IMG/VR virus record: IMGVR_UViG_3300048130_000087
Location: 1 to 27,973 of that record
Direction: 5' to 3' (one strand)
Length of the DNA: 27,973 bases
DNA from: a virus
The translations under genes were made by a program, and so were the position numbers. Of this stretch, positions 5,569 through 10,881 are shown piece by piece; positions within the stretch are counted from its first letter, which is position 1; each line of letters begins with the position of its first letter. Below the pieces are notes generated by a model. It worked only from the letters and a program-made list of their open reading frames with translations. It was not told the origin of the DNA and made no database searches.

Positions 5569-5958
5569 ATGGCTCAAAACAAAGAAACTAGGATATGGCA
5601 ACAGCTTAAAAACCTAGATAAAAATTGGCATTTTACCCGCGTAGAATCTAGCACAGTAAATGGTATTCCCGATGTTCATTGTGTCGTAAACAAGCAAGTA
5701 TTTTGGCTTGAACTCAAAGCCAACACCAGCAAGAATTGTGGTCTGTCAAAGTACCAAATCAATTGGCATATTAAATACTTGAAAGCAGGTGGTAGAGCGT
5801 ATATCTTGAATAGGCCCCTCTTGCAGGCGCCCTATGAACTTCTGGCCGTGAGCCGTGAGTCCCGTACCGCCGTCCCACTCTCCCGCCACACGGATCTTAA
5901 AACTTTAATCACCTTCGCATCCCAGCTGGGACCGCGTGGAAGCAGCCGTGAGGCCTGA
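5569..5958 (+). CDS. VRR-NUC family nuclease (PD-(D/E)xK fold)
   Basis: The 129-residue product shows the VRR-NUC core: an N-terminal helix (ETRIWQQLKNL), GIPDVHCVV with catalytic Asp35, FWLELKA with Glu48 and Lys50, then LSKYQINWHIKYLKAGGRAYIL with the family's conserved Gln63. Such phage enzymes are structure-specific or Holliday-junction nucleases acting in recombination or genome clean-up before packaging. The domain ends near residue 80. The remaining ~49 residues (from ~5809) are encoded by GC-rich DNA continuous with the repeat tract that follows and look like an acquired, possibly non-native tail. Confidence 0.8.
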   Translation: MAQNKETRIWQQLKNLDKNWHFTRVESSTVNGIPDVHCVVNKQVFWLELKANTSKNCGLSKYQINWHIKYLKAGGRAYILNRPLLQAPYELLAVSRESRTAVPLSRHTDLKTLITFASQLGPRGSSREA

Positions 5959-6230
5959 CCCCACGCCCACGCCCACACTCCCACTGCCACAACACTTTTG
6001 AACTATTAAACTCTGGCCTGGTGAGCTGGGCACTGGGATCTGGCGCTGCTGGTCAGGAAATGGTATGTTCCTACAGGGTGTGGGTATGGTTTATTTTCAT
6101 TTTCCTTTCTCGACCCACGCCCCCATTCCCATCTGCAAAGCTAACCTGCTGTCCTGAACTAAACCTTCAGGAGCTGGGCACCAGTCTGCAGCTGGAAGCT
6201 GCTGTGGATCAGGGAAAAATTTATTTGAAA
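5920..6230. repeat. GC-rich repeat tract, cassette 1/2 boundary
   Basis: This tract (overlapping the nuclease 3' end) is much richer in G+C than its surroundings. It holds TCCCAGCTGGGA (perfect palindrome, 5920-5931) and CCCCACGCCCACGCCCAC (5959-5976). Then come AGCTGGG at 6024 and 6172, GCTGCTGGTCAGGAAA (6045-6060), CCCACGCCC-N7-CATCTGCAA (6114-6138) and GCTGCTGTGGATCAGG (6198-6213). GGGTGTGGGT (6076-6085) can pair with ACCCACGCCC (6113-6122). The words recur in order at 7180-7240. The frames open here give low-complexity, repeat-derived peptides and were not accepted as genes. Confidence 0.75.
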
Positions 6231-6237
6231 GATGAAC

Positions 6238-6266
6238 TTGACATCTATCCCATCATGTCTTATCTA
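6238..6266 (+). promoter_or_regulatory. Sigma70-type promoter of accessory cassette 2
   Basis: TTGACA (6238-6243), a 17-base spacer and TATCTA (6261-6266) precede the AAGGAG site and ATG at 6293. The stretch from GGAAGCTG (6194) through GGAAAAATTT (6213) and ACTTGA to AACTAAC and AGGAGAAA is similar to 7283-7383 in front of the next cassette. Confidence 0.7.
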
Positions 6267-6292
6267 TTACATAACTAACAAAGGAGAAAGAA

Positions 6293-6373
6293 ATGAACAC
6301 AATACTTCCAGAACTAATATTTGCATTCCTATGGGTAGGTCTGCTTACAATCACAGGAGTTATCATATGGTAA
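6293..6373 (+). CDS. 26-residue single-span membrane microprotein
   Basis: ATG 6293 follows a strong AAAGGAGAAAG site and the frame ends at TAA 6371-6373. The product (MNTILPELIFAFLWVGLLTI and a few more hydrophobic residues ending in Trp) is one transmembrane helix. It overlaps the next start by 7 bases, so translation is probably coupled. The function is unknown. The excellent ribosome site and promoter argue that it is translated. Confidence 0.65.
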   Translation: MNTILPELIFAFLWVGLLTITGVIIW

Positions 6374-6708
6374 ACATTAAAAAGAACATTGAAGATAACT
6401 TCATTTGGAGAGATCCACTAGACTCTGAAGAAGCGAAAGGTAACATCGTCTACTCTTGTCCAGAGCATGGAAAAGAAACTTACTTTAAAATCAAAGCCCT
6501 TGAAAGGCAGAGAAAGATGCAGGATTACGTATACGTATGGTTCAAGCATAGAGGTCACCACGAGAAGATGTGGGTTAGGATTACCAAAGGATCTCGACTC
6601 AAGGGTGAAGGCACATTAGACAATGTACCTAAAGTACTTACTAAGCTACAGCATCGACAGATGGTGAAGTTCAAGACAGACGTGGAGGGCATCACATGGG
6701 GACGATAA
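6367..6708 (+). CDS. Small basic protein, function unknown
   Basis: The product is 113 residues from ATG 6367 (MVNIKKNIEDNFIWRDPL). Upstream in-frame ATGs lie in the promoter and membrane-gene region and were rejected. Features: YSCPEHGKETYFKIKALERQ with a Cys and His pair, YVYVWFKHRGHHEKMWVRI with many His/Trp, and a basic C-terminus. It could be a small single-strand nucleic-acid-binding fold, but no family is recognised. The base composition rises toward the 3' end. Confidence 0.65.
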   Translation: MVNIKKNIEDNFIWRDPLDSEEAKGNIVYSCPEHGKETYFKIKALERQRKMQDYVYVWFKHRGHHEKMWVRITKGSRLKGEGTLDNVPKVLTKLQHRQMVKFKTDVEGITWGR

Positions 6709-7004
6709 AAGAATGGTTAAAGGAAGGGGAACTGCACGAGCAGTTCCTTATCTCTGACATCGCGAAGCACGGCTGTAGTGGCGGAGTTCCAGGACTCACG
6801 TACTACGTAGAGACCACCGCCTTCTATAATGAGCACGAAGCTGATGTGTGGAAGCAGGTGAGGCACGCAGCGGATGCCGCTGGTGAGTCAGTCTTCTACC
6901 TGCTGGACAAGGACATCCGTGGACCCACCGCCTTCAAGAACAGTATGGTATGGTTGGCTGTTGAGATCTGCGCTCAGGAGCTGGCCGCGCAGGAGGCTGC
7001 TTGA
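6696..7004 (+). CDS. Phage protein of unknown function, GC-rich
   Basis: The product has 102 residues: a helical N-terminus (KEWLKEGELHEQFLISDIAK), a glycine turn (HGCSGGVPGLTYYVET) and a helical C-terminus with MVWLAVEICAQELAAQEAA. I know this type as an uncharacterised phage family but cannot name it with certainty. The coding DNA is clearly richer in G+C than its AT-rich neighbours, suggesting recent acquisition. The stop TGA overlaps a TTG start for the following small membrane frame, with AGGAGG inside this gene's end. Confidence 0.7.
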   Translation: MGTIKEWLKEGELHEQFLISDIAKHGCSGGVPGLTYYVETTAFYNEHEADVWKQVRHAADAAGESVFYLLDKDIRGPTAFKNSMVWLAVEICAQELAAQEAA

Positions 7005-7117
7005 TATGGTTGCTAGCTCTTCTGACGCCATTAGTGTTCTTCCCTAGGTTTGCCGGATGGACGTACATCTTTGTACTGGTGGCCCTGATCCGTGGATGCA
7101 CAGGACTTGGTCACTGA
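7001..7117 (+). CDS. Putative 38-residue membrane microprotein (TTG start)
   Basis: The frame starts with TTG at 7001 (overlapping the upstream TGA as TTGA) after AGGAGG and ends at TGA 7115-7117. The product reads M(L)IWLLALLTPLVFFPRFAG then WTYIFVLVALIRGC, two hydrophobic segments around a short Pro-Arg loop, like a small hairpin membrane protein. The spacing from AGGAGG to TTG is short (4 bases), which lowers confidence. The stop falls one base before the next GC-rich repeat. Confidence 0.45.
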   Translation: MIWLLALLTPLVFFPRFAGWTYIFVLVALIRGCTGLGH

Positions 7118-7320
7118 GCCCACGCCCACGCAGGCACTGCTCGTACGGTAACTTGTGTGAACCAAGCTACTGCCTGGCCAGCTGGGAAGAGGCTGCTGGA
7201 TCAGGAAGCTCTGTCCCCACGCCCACGAGGACATCTGCAATGTCGGGGAAAGAAGAACTCGGTCAGGAGCCCAGTGCGCAGCGGAAGCTGATGCGAGCTG
7301 GAAAAATTTTCTGAAAATAA
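7118..7320. repeat. GC-rich repeat tract, cassette 2/3 boundary
   Basis: This tract carries GCCCACGCCCACG (7118-7130), then AGCTGGG (7180-7186), GCTGCTGGATCAGGAA (7192-7207), CCCACGCCC-N7-CATCTGCAA (7216-7240), GGAAGCTG (7283-7290) and GGAAAAATTT (7300-7309). The order and the N7 spacing repeat those of 6024-6222. CTGGCCAG is a palindrome at 7174-7181. The open frame across it gives a Pro/Ser/Arg-rich peptide with no protein character and was not called. Confidence 0.75.
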
Positions 7321-7323
7321 GAC

Positions 7324-7346
7324 TTGATTACTACATGGGATATGAT
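7324..7346 (+). promoter_or_regulatory. Promoter-like element with CATGGGAT box, cassette 3
   Basis: TTGATT (7324-7329), CATGGGATA (7334-7342) and TATGAT (7341-7346) precede the AAGGAG site and ATG at 7384. The hexamer spacing is not canonical (11 bases), so the exact promoter is uncertain, but the CATGGGATA word is shared with the operon starts at 1666 and 8108. Confidence 0.45.
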
Positions 7347-7383
7347 AGGAATTAGGAAACTAACTTAACAAGGAGAAAATAAA

Positions 7384-7887
7384 ATGGGATTTGATTTATA
7401 CTCATTAGGTAATCATAAAACAGACAAAGGCGAATACTTTAGAAACAATGTTTGGTGGTGGCGAAGACTTGCTGACTTTGTATGTGAGCAAACAGGGGTT
7501 ATTACTGAAACGGATAAAGAGCATTGGCAATCTAATAGTGGGCATGAGGTAGATGAACAAACTGCAAAGCAAATTGCAAAACAATTAAAAGCTTTGATTA
7601 AGGACGGCACAGTATCCAAAGTTATCATTGAGGTAGAAAAGGAAATGGAAAAAGCCGAAAAGAATAATAAGTTCGTTGATAGATGTCACGAGATGTTGAG
7701 GGCAAAGGTAGAGAAAGAAACCGACAAAACTAATCTTGCCCCTGCTGACTATCCAAAGGACGACCACGACACTTGGGATTGGATACAAAGTAAATACTCG
7801 TACGGCTCAAGCTATCCATTTACAATGGAGAATGTTCAAGAGTTCATTGAGTTCTGCGAACAGTCAAACGGTTTCCGTATATGTTAA
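7384..7887 (+). CDS. Conserved hypothetical protein (WWWRxLADxV type)
   Basis: The 167-residue product begins MGFDLYSLGN and has YFRNNVWWWRRLADFVCEQTG, a sequence pattern of a widespread phage and bacterial family of unknown function. A long charged helix follows, then DYPKDDHDTWDWIQSKYSYG and an aromatic C-terminus (VQEFIEFCEQSNGFRIC). It is cytoplasmic and lacks a signal peptide. AAGGAG lies upstream at good spacing. As the only gene of cassette 3 it has its own promoter-like element and a GC-rich hairpin after its stop. Confidence 0.7.
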   Translation: MGFDLYSLGNHKTDKGEYFRNNVWWWRRLADFVCEQTGVITETDKEHWQSNSGHEVDEQTAKQIAKQLKALIKDGTVSKVIIEVEKEMEKAEKNNKFVDRCHEMLRAKVEKETDKTNLAPADYPKDDHDTWDWIQSKYSYGSSYPFTMENVQEFIEFCEQSNGFRIC

Positions 7888-7893
7888 GTTAAT

Positions 7894-7974
7894 ACGGTCG
7901 GCGTGGGCTAACACCCACGCCACACCCACGCCCACACCGTCGGCGTTCTTACTTAAACTAAACTTAGCTGCTGG
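7894..7974. repeat. GC-rich hairpin/repeat after cassette 3
   Basis: GGCGTGGG (7900-7907) pairs with CCCACGCC (7914-7921) across a 6-base loop, and CCCACGCCCAC follows at 7925-7935. ACGGTCGGCG (7894-7903) is nearly repeated as ACCGTCGGCG (7936-7945), allowing an alternative longer fold. GCTGCTGG recurs at 7967-7974. It could terminate cassette 3 transcription, but there is no T run. The rest up to 8143 holds only the promoter at 8080. Confidence 0.65.
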
Positions 7975-8079
7975 CCAGTTGCACCAGTACGGAATGGGGT
8001 TTCAGATAAGTCAAGCTATTTCTTTATATGTGAAGTTTAAGAGGGCTAGAAATAAAATTAAATAAATGTAAAAAACTTG

Positions 8080-8117
8080 TTGAATAAACTTTTTAATATC
8101 TTATAAACATGGGATAA
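8080..8117 (+). promoter_or_regulatory. Promoter with CATGGGAT box, cassette 4
   Basis: TTGAAT (8080-8085), a 16-base spacer and TATAAA (8102-8107), followed at once by CATGGGATAA (8108-8117). The leader AACTTAAAAAGGAGAAATG resembles that before the genes at 6293 and 7384. Confidence 0.65.
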
Positions 8118-8143
8118 CAATTAACTTAAAAAGGAGAAATGTT

Positions 8144-8488
8144 ATGAGTACAATTAAGAAAGCTAAACGACAAGTTAAAGCAACTAAAGTACAACAACAA
8201 GACATAGTGAATTTTCACTATAGTGTTGAACAAGTCAAAGCACAAAAAAAAGCTAATGACTTAATCAAACCAACTCATGTTGAGTTGTTTGAAACAATTA
8301 AATCTAATCTAATCATCATTGATAAAGTTGAGGGTATTGAGGGCTTTGCTCAATTAATCAAAAGAACAATGAAACGATTTGATGTGTCTAAGTTCAAGGA
8401 GAAATTCCCTAAGTTATATGAGGAGTTTTTAGTTGAAATGGATACTAAAGAGATTAAGATTAAAGTTCAACAAAAGGAGTTAAATTAA
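8144..8488 (+). CDS. Small Lys-rich helical protein, function unknown
   Basis: The product has 114 residues, rich in Lys, Val, Ile and Gln (MSTIKKAKRQVKATKVQQQD). The middle and end look helical and amphipathic (GFAQLIKRTMKRFDVSKFKE, then FPKLYEEFLVEMDTKEIKIK). No Cys, no membrane segment and no catalytic motif is visible. A strong AAGGAG site precedes the ATG. It is paired with the gene that follows one base later. Confidence 0.65.
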   Translation: MSTIKKAKRQVKATKVQQQDIVNFHYSVEQVKAQKKANDLIKPTHVELFETIKSNLIIIDKVEGIEGFAQLIKRTMKRFDVSKFKEKFPKLYEEFLVEMDTKEIKIKVQQKELN

Positions 8489-8489
8489 T

Positions 8490-8747
8490 ATGTCTAACTT
8501 AGTTAAAATGGTTAATACTATTATTGAGAATAAAAAGAATAGTAATGAGGTTGAACAAGCGAGTACTAACTCGCTTGATAGTGGGTTGAATTATCAATTC
8601 ATGTATAAACAATTAGAGAGTGCTGTTGAGGAGATTATCATACAGTACCCTAATGACCCTATTGTTAATGAGTTAAAACAAAAGCTTGTTAATAATTTAA
8701 GACCTATCCTTGAATTAATACGAACCGATCAAAACTTTGATCAGTAA
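8490..8747 (+). CDS. Small acidic helical protein, function unknown
   Basis: The product has 85 residues, with a Ser/Asn-rich middle and an amphipathic helical C-terminus (YKQLESAVEEIIIQYP, then VNELKQKLVNNLRPILELIR). It starts one base after the upstream stop with AAGGAG before it, so the two are co-translated and may form a complex. No family is recognised. Confidence 0.65.
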   Translation: MSNLVKMVNTIIENKKNSNEVEQASTNSLDSGLNYQFMYKQLESAVEEIIIQYPNDPIVNELKQKLVNNLRPILELIRTDQNFDQ

Positions 8748-8752
8748 GCACC

Positions 8753-8950
8753 TTAGTTGCTACCCTTCGGGGTAGCAACTGCACCTTCACCTGCCATCTC
8801 GGACACCTGACGCACCTCAATAGAGGTACCAAATCTAGAACCAAAATCAAACTTTTACACAAGATGTTGTAGCCACGCTAAGCTTTCGTGATTATAGCGA
8901 GGTTCGTGCTTTAAACTCTGTCGAATAGATGTAGTGACTGTATTTTTATT
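8753..8950 (-). pseudogene. Protein-like leftward frame with one internal stop
   Basis: On the minus strand the otherwise empty gap before terL reads, in one frame, TTSIRQSLKHEPRYNHESL, a few more residues, a TAA at 8855-8857, then KFDFGSRFGTSIEVRQVSE through to a TAA at 8753-8755. The composition is protein-like and unlike random AT-rich DNA, but no ATG, GTG or TTG with a ribosome site starts it. It could be a decayed gene fragment displaced by the cassettes. The UUCG hairpin lies inside its 3' end. Confidence 0.3.
8755..8780 (+). terminator. UUCG hairpin ending the cassette block
   Basis: AGTTGCTACCC (8755-8765) and GGGTAGCAACT (8770-8780) are perfectly complementary around a TTCG tetraloop, an 11-bp GC-containing stem. 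It starts 7 bases after the stop at 8747. There is no T run after it, so it may act as a 3' stabilising or processing element rather than a classical terminator. Confidence 0.6.
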
Positions 8951-8975
8951 ATGAGGTATAGTAAAAGGGGACCCA

Positions 8976-10451
8976 ATGCAAAAAGAATTACTGACGAACG
9001 AACAGCTTAGATTAGCTGTAGAAAAAAAATGGATTGAGCACATAAAGTTGTGCCAGGATAATTTTATATATTTTGTGAAGGAAGTTTGGCCTGAGTTTAT
9101 TTGTAGATTGGATCCTAGTCCCAAAAAGTGGGGGCACCATCAACATATAGCTTCAGAGTTTACAAAAATTTCAGATACAAAAAAAGGGAGGCTCATTATC
9201 AATATGCCCCCTAGACATACTAAATCAGAATTTGCATCCTTTTTGTTTCCTGCTTGGATGATAGGGAAGTTTCCCACACTAAAAATTATGCAGGTTTCCC
9301 ACAACGCGGAATTATCATCTAGATTTGGTTCTAAAGTTAGGAACCTTATGGAACAGAAGGAGTATAAAAATATATTCGGAGATGTTAGACTAAGAGAAGA
9401 TAGTAAGGCAAAAGGACGTTGGGAGACCAATCAAGGTGGGGAATACTTTGCAGCGGGTGTTGGCGGTTCTATCACAGGACGAGGGGCGGACTTACTTATT
9501 ATTGACGATCCACATACGGAGCAAGACGCATTATCTGAGTCTGCTATGGAACGTGCATATGATTGGTATGTATCAGGACCAAGACAACGTCTTCAACCTG
9601 GAGGCTCAATTGTAGTTGTAATGACAAGATGGGCTGAGGATGATTTAACAGGAAGATTAATCAAGGCTCAAAAAGAGCCTCGTGCTGACAAATGGAATGT
9701 AATTTCATTTCCTGCAATTTTAGATTCAGGAAAACCTGTATGGCCTGAGTATTGGGAACTAGAAGAATTAGAAAAAGTAAAAGCGTCTCTACCGATTAGA
9801 AACTGGTCTGCACAATACATGCAGAATCCGACATCAGAAGAAGGTGCAATCTTAAAACGAGAATGGTGGATACCTTGGGACAAACCTACGATGCCAAAAT
9901 TACAACATGTCATTCAATCTTATGATACTGCATTCAGTGCAAAAGAAACTGCTGACTACTCAGCCATTACTACTTGGGGAGTATTCTTTCCCAAAGAAGA
10001 TGGTAAACCTGCAATGGTGTTATTAGATGCAATGAAAGGTAAGTTTGACTTTCCAGAACTAAAAGCAATAGCCATGGATCAGTATAAATACTGGGAACCG
10101 GAGTCCGTGATCATTGAGGCTAAGGCTACAGGAGAACCACTCATGCAAGAGTTCAGACGAATGGGGATTCCTGTCATTCCATTTGTACCATCAAGGGGCA
10201 AGGATAAGCATTCACGGGTCAACGCTACCGCCCCAGTATTTGAGAGTGGCCAAATATATTATCCAGATGATGAGAAATTTGCTGAAGAAGTCATTGAAGA
10301 ATGTGCAGCTTTTCCTCACGGAGCTCACGATGACTATGTCGACAGCACCACACAAGCCGTGTTAAGATACCGTCAGGGAAACTTCATAGAACTTTTAAAT
10401 GATCATGAAGAAGAATTATATAATGTGCCGAAGGAGTACAAATATTATTAG
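8976..10451 (+). CDS. terL: Terminase large subunit
   Basis: This is the ATP-driven packaging motor and headful or site nuclease. The 491-residue product has a Walker A variant PPRHTKSE (78-85), Walker B LLIIDDP (173-179) with the acidic pair 177/178, and a coupling motif VVVMTRW (213-219). The RNase H-like nuclease domain has SYDTAF (Asp317), IIEAKATG (Glu381) and HDDYVDS (Asp452/453). All key residues are present and the length is normal. The start at 8976 follows AAAGGGGACCCA. It is the first gene of the late region; the small subunit is ~4 kb upstream. Confidence 0.97.
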   Translation: MQKELLTNEQLRLAVEKKWIEHIKLCQDNFIYFVKEVWPEFICRLDPSPKKWGHHQHIASEFTKISDTKKGRLIINMPPRHTKSEFASFLFPAWMIGKFPTLKIMQVSHNAELSSRFGSKVRNLMEQKEYKNIFGDVRLREDSKAKGRWETNQGGEYFAAGVGGSITGRGADLLIIDDPHTEQDALSESAMERAYDWYVSGPRQRLQPGGSIVVVMTRWAEDDLTGRLIKAQKEPRADKWNVISFPAILDSGKPVWPEYWELEELEKVKASLPIRNWSAQYMQNPTSEEGAILKREWWIPWDKPTMPKLQHVIQSYDTAFSAKETADYSAITTWGVFFPKEDGKPAMVLLDAMKGKFDFPELKAIAMDQYKYWEPESVIIEAKATGEPLMQEFRRMGIPVIPFVPSRGKDKHSRVNATAPVFESGQIYYPDDEKFAEEVIEECAAFPHGAHDDYVDSTTQAVLRYRQGNFIELLNDHEEELYNVPKEYKYY

Positions 10452-10459
10452 GAGAAAAT

Positions 10460-10879
10460 ATGAGTGGTAAAAAATATAAATACGGTCGAGATGAGAAAAA
10501 AAACAATATTAGAGATTTACCTAGAGGTCTACAAATAGATACAACAACAGGTGAAGGCGCAAATATTAATGAAGAAAAAATTATGGTGCCAAAGAAAAAA
10601 CCTACAAAAGCATTTATGGGCTTAGGTGTCGAAGTATATAAAAAAGCTAAAGAGAGTGGTGCAAAAGGATTAGAGTTCTTATCACCATTAGCTATGGTTG
10701 GAAGAATTGCTAAGGGTAAAAAGAAAACAGTAACAGCAGCACCTGCAACTACTTCTACAGCTACTTTGTCAAATACAGAAGGTAGTTCACAGAAAAAAAC
10801 AGGAAGTGCTAAATTACGTTTAGGTGGTGAAGTATCTTTTGGTAAAGGGTCAGATTATATAAAAGATTTGATTGACTAA
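10460..10879 (+). CDS. Lys/Thr-rich protein with C-terminal GGEV...DYIKDL tail
   Basis: The product has 139 residues: a basic disordered N-terminus (KKYKYGRDEKKNNIRDLPRG), a small helical part (PTKAFMGLGVEVYKKAKESG) and an Ala/Thr-rich linker. The end (LRLGGEVSFGKGSDYIKDLI) closely matches the end of the gene at 16724-16957. The shared tail suggests a short docking motif for a common partner. It lies between terL and the large EIQxD protein and starts after AGGAGAAAAT. A virion or assembly role is inferred from position. Confidence 0.7.
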   Translation: MSGKKYKYGRDEKKNNIRDLPRGLQIDTTTGEGANINEEKIMVPKKKPTKAFMGLGVEVYKKAKESGAKGLEFLSPLAMVGRIAKGKKKTVTAAPATTSTATLSNTEGSSQKKTGSAKLRLGGEVSFGKGSDYIKDLID

Positions 10880-10881
10880 CA

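Noticed and set aside
6021-6278. 85-codon open frame across the GC-rich tract
   Set aside because: Its product is composed of repeat-derived, Pro/Gly/Leu-rich sequence, has no ribosome site and runs through the cassette 2 promoter.
7057-7314. 85-codon frame (and a 69-codon leftward frame) in the second GC-rich tract
   Set aside because: Low-complexity Ser/Pro/Arg-rich translation of repeats with no start signal; openness follows from high G+C.
6114-7934. CRISPR array made of the CCCACGCCC repeats
   Set aside because: Repeats are short, irregularly spaced (tens to hundreds of bases) and separated by genes, unlike direct repeats with uniform spacers.
5920-7974. Insertion sequence or transposon
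   Set aside because: No transposase frame, no terminal inverted repeats and no target duplication were found around the GC-rich tracts.
7736-8065. 109-codon frame over the end of the cassette 3 gene
   Set aside because: Shadow of the gene at 7384-7887 followed by repeat and intergenic DNA; no ribosome site.
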